A DNA stretch of 64,000 nucleotides from Streptococcus suis (GTDB taxonomy: Bacteria > Bacillota > Bacilli > Lactobacillales > Streptococcaceae). Where the stretch lies: NCBI GenBank assembly GCA_029593465.1, contig JAKTNK010000009.1, forward strand, positions 23,634-87,633. The letters run 5' to 3'. Positions 39,670-47,930 of this stretch are shown piece by piece (the stretch's first letter is position 1; each line of letters starts with the position of its first letter). The notes below the pieces were generated by a model that saw only the letters and a list, made by a program, of their open reading frames with translations, made no database searches and was not told where the DNA came from. Position numbers and translations under genes: made by a program.

Positions 39670-39763
39670 TTTGCTCCTTTACCATCCTTATCATCTATTG
39701 CCATCTAGCATCGCGATACTTATCACAAACAATAATTGAAAAAAGCTAAGATTGCAACCAATC

Positions 39764-40081
39764 TTAGACTTTTTGACCCTCTTCTTGTTCTTCTTTTGCA
39801 ATTTGCTCTTTAATTTTTCGCTCTTCTTCTTCCTTAGCCAAACGTTCCAATTCTGCTTTACGACGAACAGACTCGCGTTTTGCCACAGGATCTGGATGAA
39901 TGGTCACATAACCCGCTTCAATTTCTTCCAAGGCACGAAGCGTTGCTTTTTCAGACTTGAAGGGCATCGTAGGCTTTGCCTGTGCTTCCAGTTCATGCGC
40001 ACGCTTAGCCTGTAAAATAACCAAGGAATACTTCGAAGGAACCTTATCCAATAATTTGTCAATAGACGGTTGTAGCATCAT
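39764..40081 (-). CDS. rpoZ: RNA polymerase omega subunit
   Basis: 105 residues: [31 protein letters not shown] is the omega signature, followed by [28 protein letters not shown] and a charged coiled C-terminal tail. Omega aids assembly of RNA polymerase. It stops 95 bases before priA and follows gmk with a 24-base gap; this gmk-rpoZ order is common in Firmicutes. Confidence 0.93.
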   Translation of the reverse strand: MMLQPSIDKLLDKVPSKYSLVILQAKRAHELEAQAKPTMPFKSEKATLRALEEIEAGYVTIHPDPVAKRESVRRKAELERLAKEEEERKIKEQIAKEEQEEGQKV

Positions 40082-40105
40082 AAGTTTTTGTCTCTTTTCT
40101 ATATT

Positions 40106-40759
<654 letters not shown>

Positions 40760-40761
40760 TT

Positions 40762-40789
40762 ATTATACCAAATCAAAAGGATATTTCAA
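40762..40789 (-). promoter_or_regulatory. gmk promoter
   Basis: Minus strand: -35 TTGAAA (40784-40789), 16-base spacer, -10 TATAAT (40762-40767) with preceding TGG. It reads leftward into gmk. The suggested left end of the ICE lies about 15 bases upstream of this -35. Confidence 0.7.
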
Positions 40790-40880
40790 GTCAATGATAC
40801 CCTCGTATGTGTCTGAAATTTTGGGAAAGCTCAATTAGTCATCCCTTATAACCTAAGAAAACGCTAGGTTCTTTGACCGA

Positions 40881-40919
40881 AAAAAGACTGAAACAAAGTT
40901 CTTCCTCTCCTTCAGTCTT
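40881..40919 (-). terminator. terminator facing gmk
   Basis: Minus strand: AAGACTGAA, an 18-base loop, TTCAGTCTT then TTTTTTC-like run. It would stop transcription leaving the element toward gmk. It overlaps the -35 of the candidate small RNA read the other way. Confidence 0.5.
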
Positions 40920-40947
40920 GACGATATTGTTTCTCATGTGCTACAAT
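40918..40947 (+). promoter_or_regulatory. promoter of candidate small RNA
   Basis: TTGACG at 40918-40923 and TACAAT at 40942-40947, spacing 18; reads rightward. No ORF follows. Confidence 0.5.
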
Positions 40948-40953
40948 ACGGGT

Positions 40954-41024
40954 TGACTGATTAAGCAAAGTCCCTTTTTGTCTTAATCGGTGGTGTAGAA
41001 GTGTCTGCTTCTACACCTTTTTTC
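40954..41024 (+). ncRNA. candidate small RNA of about 70 bases
   Basis: Starts about 7 bases after the TACAAT. First hairpin: GATTAAG...CTTAATC around a 16-base loop; second: GGTGTAGAAG-TGTCTG-CTTCTACACC followed by TTTTTT, a strong intrinsic terminator. There is no ORF in it. It is read against the element's genes, close to the presumed left end. It does not match tracrRNA or a riboswitch I know. Function unknown. Confidence 0.45.
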
Positions 41025-41081
41025 GTTTTTATTTAAGATTATTATACCACTAAATCCCTGTAATGGCAAGGTAAACACGAC

Positions 41082-41106
41082 AAAAAGCCCCCAAAAATTG
41101 CTTTTT
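41082..41106 (-). terminator. possible terminator of the transposase gene
   Basis: AAAAAGC / GCTTTTT with an 11-base loop, 35 bases after the transposase stop codon. The T-run continues into TTTTTG on the minus strand. Confidence 0.4.
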
Positions 41107-41140
41107 TTAGCGGTGGTGACTATCATACAAAAAACAACTA

Positions 41141-42427
41141 TTAACGCTTAATAATCACAGCCTTATGGGGGTAATGGTTAACGAGATGACCAGCACTCAA
41201 GTTTTGCCCCTCGTAATACTGATAGGCTTTTCGCCATTTCCCAAAGAATAAGTCATCTAACTGATCAATTCGCTCTAACAAAATTATCTTAGCCATTGTG
41301 CAAGCCCCCTTAGGAGACCAATACATGCCTCTGTGTTTCATGCGATAAGTCACTTTGCGATGCTGGCTTTCGATGACACCAATACCTCTCGATGACAAAC
41401 CTCTTAACTTAGGCGGTTTAGTCTGACTAAAATACCTCAAGAACTTCTGACGAAAGGCGTGAAACCTCTCATACTCATCTTCACTTTGGATCAGTGACTC
41501 TACCGTGTCTAGTACCGTTTGAAGTAAGGGTTTCTGATGGCGCTTGATAGCTTTAAAGGCTAAATCCTTTAATATGACTGGATAAGGCTTCAAGAAAGTT
41601 TTGATTTGCTCGTTTAAGTGATAAGCATCCCAGAAATGTTCGTGCTGTTTGATCCCTAGTGCTTTTTTTATCTCTTGAAAAATCCGTTTCGTATAGCCTT
41701 TACCATTATCTGAATTGGTAATGAGCATGGTCTTATCCGTTATCTCAAAGTGGTTATAGAGGTAATCCAGCAACTCTTCTCGTGCCTTGGCATAGTTGGT
41801 ATGGATAATTTCATGCTTGTTTTGTAAGAGATAGCGGTCTTTACCCACTTTCTTAGTTCCCGTATGAACGAGAAAATGAGCTAAATCGGTATTATGACGC
41901 TCATCTCCACCTGAGGTCGTTTTGACCATCACACCGTCTCCTTCCAGATAGAGTTTAGCTACTTTGATTTTTTGTGGTTGTTCTTCTTCCAGTAAGAAAC
42001 GGTACTTCTCTTTCTCTACAATCAGTCTATCGGCTAGTTTAACCGCTTTTAAGACAGCGTCTTTGGTCACGTAGAGACGGTAAGTATCTCGTATGGTGCG
42101 ACAGACTTCCCGATAAGACAGCTTAGAAGCCAATTTTGCTAGCTGTAACAACAACTCTAGCGAATAACGCATGTAAGGCTTTAGCCCTAGCCATTCATCA
42201 ACGGGGTAGCGTGTTTTTGTCCCTTTTCGCCAACGACTTCTTGAGAAAGTGATATCCCCAAAGGTAAAGATGACCCTACGTTCCACTTGATCAACACGTT
42301 TATAGCCCTGCTGGCGCATCATAGGGGCTATCTGTTCCTCATAGGCATTCAGTTGCTTTAGAAACTGTTCCTCACGTAGTCTATCCATCTCAAGCATAAA
42401 AACTTTTTCATCAAATCCTAACGTCAT
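41141..42427 (-). CDS. ISLre2-type (UPF0236) DDE transposase
   Basis: 428 residues. N-terminal part (FLKQLNAYEEQIAPMMRQQGYKRVDQVERRVIFTFGDITFSRSRW) matches the UPF0236/ISLre2 transposases; further on come LYLEGDGVMVKTTSGG (first Asp), LITNSDNGKGYTKRIFQEI (second acidic site), AYHLNEQIKTFL and RGIGVIESQHRKVTYRMKHRGMYWS (last acidic site region). TnGBS-type ICEs of S. agalactiae use a transposase of this kind. It could alternatively be a lone ISLre2 element, but no inverted repeats were seen hugging the gene. Confidence 0.85.
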   Translation of the reverse strand: MTLGFDEKVFMLEMDRLREEQFLKQLNAYEEQIAPMMRQQGYKRVDQVERRVIFTFGDITFSRSRWRKGTKTRYPVDEWLGLKPYMRYSLELLLQLAKLASKLSYREVCRTIRDTYRLYVTKDAVLKAVKLADRLIVEKEKYRFLLEEEQPQKIKVAKLYLEGDGVMVKTTSGGDERHNTDLAHFLVHTGTKKVGKDRYLLQNKHEIIHTNYAKAREELLDYLYNHFEITDKTMLITNSDNGKGYTKRIFQEIKKALGIKQHEHFWDAYHLNEQIKTFLKPYPVILKDLAFKAIKRHQKPLLQTVLDTVESLIQSEDEYERFHAFRQKFLRYFSQTKPPKLRGLSSRGIGVIESQHRKVTYRMKHRGMYWSPKGACTMAKIILLERIDQLDDLFFGKWRKAYQYYEGQNLSAGHLVNHYPHKAVIIKR

Positions 42428-42475
42428 ACTTTATATTGTATAAGACTGAAAACGATTTGAAAAGAGGATTGAAAA

Positions 42476-42892
42476 TTACTTTTTCTTCTGGTAGCGCCAG
42501 TTCCAACGGAAATAATCACTTAACAATACCCATTGGTTCCACAACTTATAGTCATGTTGGATAAAACGAGCGCTCTCAAGAAAATGCTTGAGTCCTTTTC
42601 GTTGCCAGTTATCACTGGTTAGAAATTGCCCTCGACTACGTCTGCGTTGTTGTTTTTTCTGCGCAAAGACACGGGTCACTCGAGCCAGGCGGATCATCGG
42701 CTGATAATGGTTAGCTTTGGTATACCCTTCACTAGGGATATTGATTAGAGCGTCAACTAATAGACTTTCCCAAGTTAGAGGGTGCTCATGTCTATAGGCA
42801 CGCATGCCATCTTGCAAGTCATTAGGTAGTTGGAAACAAAGCTGTTCACCCTGTAAGGTTTCAACCTCGACGTAATAATAATTCTTTCCCAT
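42476..42892 (-). CDS. hypothetical protein upstream of the transposase
   Basis: 138 residues from MGKNYYYVEVETLQGEQL (ATG 42892, 6 to 8 bases after GAGAGG; the longer start at 42937 seems less likely). The C-terminal half is very basic and rich in aromatic residues (VFAQKKQQRRRSRGQFLTSDNWQRKG, YKLWNQWVLLSDYFRWNWRYQKKK), suggesting nucleic-acid binding. I do not recognise the family. It is co-directional with and 48 bases from the transposase gene, so the two may form a transposition operon. Confidence 0.6.
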   Translation of the reverse strand: MGKNYYYVEVETLQGEQLCFQLPNDLQDGMRAYRHEHPLTWESLLVDALINIPSEGYTKANHYQPMIRLARVTRVFAQKKQQRRRSRGQFLTSDNWQRKGLKHFLESARFIQHDYKLWNQWVLLSDYFRWNWRYQKKK

Positions 42893-42991
42893 AACCAACC
42901 TCTCTTTAATCCTTTTCTTTGCCTTAGGATAACGCAATTGACGTCCTATCGGTTATAATGAAGATGGTATTAATCATTATAGTCCCTTGGA

Positions 42992-43195
42992 CTATAGTAA
43001 GAGATACTTGAACATCATGATAGGAGAGTAGACACGACGCCCGAAGTCAGGTTGATAATTCTTTTCCAGCTCATCATAAATAAAGCTAAAATCACAGAGT
43101 TACGCTAGCTGCCGTAAAAAATGAGTTTTAGGAACAACAATATCATACAGAGTAGAATAGGGACTAACATCCAAAGTCAACTGATTAGCAAGCAT
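42992..43195 (-). pseudogene. N-terminal remnant of an IS1182-type transposase
   Basis: Translating from ATG 43195: MLANQLTLDVSPYSTLYDIVVPKTHFLRQLA, then an in-frame TAA, then LCDFSFIYDELEKNYQPDFGRRVYSPIMMFKYLLL and a stop. This is the N-terminus of an IS1182-type transposase, different from the copy at 2468. It contains an internal stop and ends abruptly, so it is a dead fragment. It truncates the immunity-gene remnant beside it. Confidence 0.75.
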
Positions 43196-43279
43196 CTCAT
43201 CACCTCAACTTTAGTATAGCAAAAAAAGCCATCAAACGATGACTTTTTCAGTGGGCTCCCAATCTGATTCTCTCTAGGT

Positions 43280-43345
43280 GTTAGCTTTTCATCAAAAATA
43301 CAATCCATAATAGGGTGGTATTCAAAATATTTTTTATGTTTATTT
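43280..43345 (-). pseudogene. remnant of an immunity-like gene (third copy)
   Basis: In one frame it reads KKYFEYHPIMDCIFDEK, matching FEYNPIMDCAFDEKQ of the 44716-44952 protein and FEYNPMMDCICDERK of the 44251-44529 protein, then loses similarity. A short ORF (43177-43389) covers it but starts in another gene and does not look real. It is a truncated third copy. Confidence 0.65.
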
Positions 43346-43358
43346 CCTTTACAGTAAT

Positions 43359-44162
43359 CTAAAGATAGGGCAACTCTCGTTCTTCCCAAAAAAGCCGATG
43401 TTTTTTAATAATAGCTTTTACCCGCTCCTTATCCCCATCAAAATAGAGATAGGCATAGTAATCATAGCCAAAATGGAATTCCAAATGGGGATTGACCAGC
43501 TTACACCATATTTTCTCTCTAAGCATTAACTGTATGCAGGAAAGAGTTTCTTCCAATGTTAATGAATGTCCTTCTTCTAAGAAAGGATAAGCCATCAATA
43601 CCTCACCACTGATGACTTCCAAAGAAGAAAGGTAAAACTCGGAGAGGGACATCATCTTAGCAACATCTCTAAAAACAGCCAAATAGCGTTTTTCCACCTT
43701 TTTATAAGCTTCTTGAGTAAGCTCTTGTCCCAAAAATATCTGTCCTATGTCCCTGACACTACTCCAGTCCTTGCTAACCCCATAGCGTTTTTTATCTTGA
43801 CGACTTGTTTCATCATGTTTGGAAAAACACAGTGATGTCATCTTAGGACTCGCAATAACGAGAGAGTACAAGTACTGATTACCATTCATCTCATGGTAAT
43901 CGTTAATATAGTTGAGAGCCTTCTGAACGGATGCTCTCCAATCATCACCTTGATAGCTCCAAACATCATAAGCCCAAGAAATATCTCCCTCTCTAAATTG
44001 ATAAACATCTCCTCCCAAAATGAGTAATTGATGTTTCTTGACGCTAGCAATAACGTCTAAAATGTCCTTATAATCCCAAGCGATATCATTAAGATATAAG
44101 GTTTCTAAGTCATAACCTCTCTTGTATAAGTCACTTGACAATATCGTATTATAGTCGATCAC
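43359..44162 (-). CDS. Imm40-like immunity protein with extra C-terminal domain
   Basis: 267 residues. Residues 1 to about 100 resemble Imm40 (ITILSSDLYKRGYDLETLYLNDIAW..., LLILGGDVYQFREGDISWAYDVW). The C-terminal 140 residues form a second domain (SLSEFYLSSLEVISGEVLMAYPFLEEGH; FHFGYDYYAYLYFDGDKERVKAIIKKHRLFWEERELPYL) that I do not recognise. Located in the immunity array of the LysM toxin gene; fragments of the same 3' end recur at 44660-44715. Confidence 0.6.
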   Translation of the reverse strand: MIDYNTILSSDLYKRGYDLETLYLNDIAWDYKDILDVIASVKKHQLLILGGDVYQFREGDISWAYDVWSYQGDDWRASVQKALNYINDYHEMNGNQYLYSLVIASPKMTSLCFSKHDETSRQDKKRYGVSKDWSSVRDIGQIFLGQELTQEAYKKVEKRYLAVFRDVAKMMSLSEFYLSSLEVISGEVLMAYPFLEEGHSLTLEETLSCIQLMLREKIWCKLVNPHLEFHFGYDYYAYLYFDGDKERVKAIIKKHRLFWEERELPYL

Positions 44163-44250
44163 AATCTACCTCATATGTTTGGATAAGTAAAAGTAATCAT
44201 TCGAGTGACTATCACAACACAAAAAATGAAAAATACTATTCTTTCATAGA

Positions 44251-44529
44251 TTAGCCTTCTAAGTTGATTGTCTCATCTGGACAATGAACATCTAGAATAT
44301 ATTTATTAGGTTGCTGTTTGTCAGCTACGATTTTTATGTTCCATCTTGCAATAAACATTAAAGCAGTTCCTCTCAATTCAATAGCTAAGTGAATATCAAC
44401 AAAATGATTGGAAATAAAAATTAATCTATTTTTCCTCTCATCACAAATACAATCCATCATAGGATTATATTCAAACTCAAAATGTGACAACTTAATTTTT
44501 TTCAATATTATTTCTTCTTTCTTTGTCAT
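44251..44529 (-). CDS. immunity-like protein, second copy
   Basis: 92 residues: MTKKEEIILKKIKLSHFEFEYNPMMDCICDERKNRLIFISNHFVDIHLAIELRGTALMFIARWNIKIVADKQQPNKYILDVHCPDE. About half of the residues match the protein at 44716-44952, so the two are paralogues. It probably starts at MTKKEEIILK (ATG 44529) or at the later K-K-I-K-L in the same frame. No known family beyond similarity to small immunity-type proteins. Confidence 0.65.
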   Translation of the reverse strand: MTKKEEIILKKIKLSHFEFEYNPMMDCICDERKNRLIFISNHFVDIHLAIELRGTALMFIARWNIKIVADKQQPNKYILDVHCPDETINLEG

Positions 44530-44580
44530 TATATTTGGAGCGCTACTAGTGACTTTACTAATAACTATTCTTTTAAATTT

Positions 44581-44715
44581 TCATGAGTAGCAAAGCATTG
44601 CAGTATTTAACATGATGGTTTGAAAAAATTGATCGATATTTTCACTTAATACGCCATTCAAATACAAAGCAACTCTCTTCCTACCAAAATAAGCCATTTG
44701 TTTTGGCAATAATTT
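44581..44715 (-). pseudogene. fused remnant of the Imm40-like gene 3' end
   Basis: Follows the stop of 44716-44952 in the same frame and runs 44 codons to TGA: KLLPKQMAYFGRKRVALYLNGVLSENIDQFFQTIM...CYS. In another frame it reads EIIAKTNGLFW then a stop, matching IIKKHRLFW at the C-terminus of 43359-44162. It is a broken 3' end of a second copy of that gene, left by duplication or recombination. Confidence 0.55.
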
Positions 44716-44952
44716 CTAAAAATCCGTAGTATTAACATCCAAAATATATTTATTGGGTTGTTGTTCGTCAGCTGTAATGTTAACATTCCATTTTGGTTGA
44801 AATGTTACAGTAGTTCCTTTTACTTCGATAGCTAGGTGGACGTCACCATAATTTTCTGATAAAAAAACTAATCTATTTTGTTTTTCATCAAAAGCACAAT
44901 CCATAATAGGGTTATATTCAAATTCAAAATGTGATATCTTAATTTTTTTCAA
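44716..44952 (-). CDS. small immunity-like protein, copy next to the toxin gene
   Basis: 78 residues: MKKIKISHFEFEYNPIMDCAFDEKQNRLVFLSENYGDVHLAIEVKGTTVTFQPKWNVNITADEQQPNKYILDVNTTDF. Its start lies 14 bases downstream of the LysM protein's stop codon, so the two are probably co-transcribed. This is the position of a cognate immunity gene in polymorphic toxin loci. It is paralogous to 44251-44529. Confidence 0.65.
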   Translation of the reverse strand: MKKIKISHFEFEYNPIMDCAFDEKQNRLVFLSENYGDVHLAIEVKGTTVTFQPKWNVNITADEQQPNKYILDVNTTDF

Positions 44953-44966
44953 TGTTATTCTCCTTA

Positions 44967-47651
44967 TTAATCCGCAATAATGTTTCCATCTTTATCTAGT
45001 GAGCCAATTCGATGCCCATCCTGTTTTAGCTTCCACCGACGACCACCATGTTGAGCAGTGTCTTTTTCTATAGTCTGTCTGCCATCTTTAAATGTTCCAG
45101 AATTTTTATTTAAGGGTGTATTACCATGTTTATCCTTAAATCTACCTAAATCAACCTTGCCCTTAGCTTGACCCTTAAGTTTCTTCTTAGAATATAGAAT
45201 CCAAGCTTCAATATCATCATTAGGTCCTAAGACTACAATATCATTAGAATTTAATGAAACAGCATATTTAATACGTAATGTTTGCCCTGGGTGAATCGTG
45301 TAATTTTTGATGTTATTTAACGTAATCAACTCTTCCATACTGATACCATGAATGGAAGCAATGCGCCAGATGGAGTCACCCGACTGAACAGTATACGTTT
45401 TATCTTTGTGTTGACTAGCTATTGCACCAGTTTCTGATACAACAACGGTTTGTCCAGGATGGATGAGATTATTGGTGATATTATTCCACTTAATCAAATC
45501 AGCCATACTAATGCCATGATTATGAGCGATAAGCCAAACGGAATCCCCAGATTTAACCGTATAAGTTTGAGCTGAGGGTGCTGAATTTGCCTGACTAGTA
45601 TCAGAAGATTTAGCTGGACTAGCTGGCTTGACAATCACTTGTTGACCGGGATGAATGGTGTAATTTTTGATGTTATTCCACTTAATCAAATCGTCCATAC
45701 TAATACCATAGTTATGGGCGATAAGCCATACCGAGTCTCCAGCTTTGACCGTATAGGTCTTAGCTGGGCTTCCTGAGCTTGTCTGACTAGTAGCCGTTGA
45801 CTTGGCAGTTGTTGCTGGCTTGACAATCACTTGTTGACCAGGATGAATCGTATTATTTTTGATATTATTCCACTTAATCAAGTCAGCCATGCTAATGCCA
45901 TGATTATGGGCGATAAGCCAAACTGAGTCTCCAGCTTTGACCGTATAGGTTTTTGCTGGAGTTGTAGTAGGTTTATTTGGTGTAGCTGGTTTAACACTAG
46001 CTACAGGACGAATCAAAAGATTTTGCCCTGGGTGAATGACATTATTTTTGATATTATTCCATTTAATAAAATCACTCATGGCAATGCCATATTTATGAGA
46101 AATTGACCAAACGGACTCATTAGGTAACACTTGATGTCTTTTGCCATCGGCCGATAGCACTGTTGGTCTAACCAATAATTGTTGGCCGGGATGAATAGTG
46201 TACTGTTGGATCCCATTCCAAGTAATCAAATCCGTCATGCTAATGCCGAACTGATTAGAAATTGACCAAACCGAATCGTTCGGAATAACGGTATACTTAT
46301 CACCTGCTAGATTGTAAGTAGGAATGGTTCGAGCACCTGCGTAATAAAATACGTTACTAGCTGCTCTAGCAGAATGATAAGGAAGCCTTGGTCCATAAGT
46401 TACAGTAGGTTGGTAAGGTCGGACAGGTCCGTATGGCTGAGCATAGGAACCAACACTTCCTGTGTAAACACTACTATAGCCAGCTGAAGAATGGGCATAC
46501 TGCTTGGCTTGGTTGACAGCTCGGCTTCGTGATTGGGCATTGGAACGACTTCGTGATTGGTGCTGAGCTCTAGCACTCTTTCTTGCTTTAGCTTTTGATT
46601 TGGCTTGTTGATGATTTTGATAAGCCTGAACACCATTATAACCAACGTAAGCTGTTCCTACAGCACCAGCTGCGATAGCTAAAAGTTTCCCTGTCGCAAT
46701 GGCAGCCCCAACAATTTCAGGACCATATAGCATGATTAACGGTGCTGCGATAGGTATAAACCGTTTTCTACGTGTTCCGGTCTCTCTTACGGCTGGAGAC
46801 AATTCCTGAGCTTTCTTCTCAGATAACTGAAGTAGGTTATCTGTAAATTCACGTTCCGATGTTGCCTTGATAAGCTTGTTGTACTCTTCCTCTGTACTAT
46901 TAAGAATGAGGTCATCCATAAGAGCAACAAAATCTTGCGCTTGTTGGAATTCTAAATAGTAGGCTTTTAAAGTGTCCTCAAAGGATTCGTCTGTTTCTTT
47001 GGAAGCTAATACCCGCAATTGTTCCTCAGAAAGTTGCTCCATAAAGGCTTCTAATTCCAGCAGACCATAATCTTCATTGATTTGCCTAATAAGAATTTCT
47101 TCAATGATGTTAGACTTCTCATCAACCGTTGTAGCGTTTTGAAAGCGAAACACCTCTTCTTGATTTAGTTGCGAACGATAACGCTCTAAGGCATTCTCAA
47201 AATCAAGGGGTTCACTACTAGAAGGAGCTGATTGTGCTAGAGACCTTTTAACTCTCTTTGGAGTAGAAGTCTCTTCAGAATCAGACGCCTCTGAAGGGGA
47301 AACTTTTTCTGGTGTTTCCTCTTGACGAGAGACTTCAGCTGACGCCTCCGTATTTGCTGGTGATGGTAATAGGGGATCTGACACTGTCTCTGCTTTGACT
47401 GATACTTCTTCCTCAGAGCTCATAGCCCGAGTCTCCGAAGCAGGAACAGTATTGTCCTCACTTACCTGAGTAGACGTTGCAACGTCAGAAAGGCTCTCTG
47501 CGACTTCTTGTCGGATGGTTTCCAGCCGTTCACGTTCTTGAGTTAGTTTCCTTTCTTCTGCATAAGCGACACCAGATGGTAACAGCGTAGAAGAAACTAA
47601 CAACGTAACACTTGAGATAATCCCAATTCTAAACCTTTTCTTTAACCTCAT
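44967..47651 (-). CDS. secreted LysM-repeat protein with toxin-like C-terminal domain
   Basis: About 894 residues from MRLKKRFRIG (ATG 47651, 6 bases after AGGAGG). A signal peptide with an FRIGIISS segment resembling YSIRK types and cleavage near AYAEE; a Glu/Ser-rich segment to about 150; an alpha-helical stretch (about 155-290) ending at RRKRF; a hydrophobic Gly/Ala-rich segment (about 297-335: IPIAAPLIMLYGPEIVGAAIATGKLLAIAAGAVGTAYVG); a basic stretch; six LysM domains (about 455-795); and a last 90 residues with GRFKDKHGN, AQHGGRRWKLKQDGHRIGSLD. That tail looks like a toxin domain carried by a polymorphic-toxin-type protein. Immunity-like genes follow. Confidence 0.7.
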   Translation of the reverse strand: MRLKKRFRIGIISSVTLLVSSTLLPSGVAYAEERKLTQERERLETIRQEVAESLSDVATSTQVSEDNTVPASETRAMSSEEEVSVKAETVSDPLLPSPANTEASAEVSRQEETPEKVSPSEASDSEETSTPKRVKRSLAQSAPSSSEPLDFENALERYRSQLNQEEVFRFQNATTVDEKSNIIEEILIRQINEDYGLLELEAFMEQLSEEQLRVLASKETDESFEDTLKAYYLEFQQAQDFVALMDDLILNSTEEEYNKLIKATSEREFTDNLLQLSEKKAQELSPAVRETGTRRKRFIPIAAPLIMLYGPEIVGAAIATGKLLAIAAGAVGTAYVGYNGVQAYQNHQQAKSKAKARKSARAQHQSRSRSNAQSRSRAVNQAKQYAHSSAGYSSVYTGSVGSYAQPYGPVRPYQPTVTYGPRLPYHSARAASNVFYYAGARTIPTYNLAGDKYTVIPNDSVWSISNQFGISMTDLITWNGIQQYTIHPGQQLLVRPTVLSADGKRHQVLPNESVWSISHKYGIAMSDFIKWNNIKNNVIHPGQNLLIRPVASVKPATPNKPTTTPAKTYTVKAGDSVWLIAHNHGISMADLIKWNNIKNNTIHPGQQVIVKPATTAKSTATSQTSSGSPAKTYTVKAGDSVWLIAHNYGISMDDLIKWNNIKNYTIHPGQQVIVKPASPAKSSDTSQANSAPSAQTYTVKSGDSVWLIAHNHGISMADLIKWNNITNNLIHPGQTVVVSETGAIASQHKDKTYTVQSGDSIWRIASIHGISMEELITLNNIKNYTIHPGQTLRIKYAVSLNSNDIVVLGPNDDIEAWILYSKKKLKGQAKGKVDLGRFKDKHGNTPLNKNSGTFKDGRQTIEKDTAQHGGRRWKLKQDGHRIGSLDKDGNIIAD
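45270..46310 (-). repeat. six tandem LysM repeats
   Basis: Six copies of a 50 to 65-residue unit: (Y/H)TV-x-(A/S/P)GDSVW-x-IA-x-x-(H/Y)GI-(S/A)M-x-D-L-I-x-W-N-x-I...IHPGQ. The third to fifth copies are nearly identical at DNA level, with spacers rich in Ser, Thr and Pro. These bind peptidoglycan. Direct repeats of this kind can expand or shrink by recombination. Confidence 0.85.
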
Positions 47652-47838
47652 GTCATTCCTCCTTGACAATCAAATAGAGAAACCAAATCATTGGTTTATA
47701 GTAATAATCCAGAGATAGTAAGCGCTTAATAATCTCAATATCATTATAATATAACAAGACCTAGAAGAAAATGTTATTTTATTTCGATTTGATGACAGAA
47801 ACGTTTCGTTTTAGTAGCTCACTAATTAGCTTTTATGA

Positions 47839-47930
47839 TATAATGGTTTTATCATTATTTGTTTTGCGCTTTTAACCTTAGAATGTTAGAATGGTCAGGT
47901 CACCTCCATTAATGGGGTGGCTTTTTCTTA
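47839..47930 (+). ncRNA. candidate small RNA upstream of the LysM gene
   Basis: An extended -10 (TGATATAAT, TATAAT at 47839-47844) on the plus strand precedes about 80 bases without an ORF that end in a hairpin (CCATTAATGG core, GGGGTGG arm) followed by CTTTTTC near 47921-47927. It overlaps the 3' end of the 47928-48227 gene in antisense. No -35 stands out. A small RNA is possible; the start and existence are unproved. Confidence 0.35.

Noticed and set aside
40954-41024. Riboswitch or T-box upstream of a gene
   Set aside because: It is on the plus strand with no gene following within several hundred bases, and no T-box or riboswitch motifs were seen, so I call it a free small RNA.
42978-42996. 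TATAGTCC/GGACTATA hairpin as a terminator
   Set aside because: No T-run follows on either strand; it may be an IS target but I cannot support a function.
43177-43389. 70-residue ORF as a separate gene
   Set aside because: It begins inside the end of the Imm40-like gene in another frame and only its middle matches the immunity family; it has no ribosome-binding site. Treated as a remnant.
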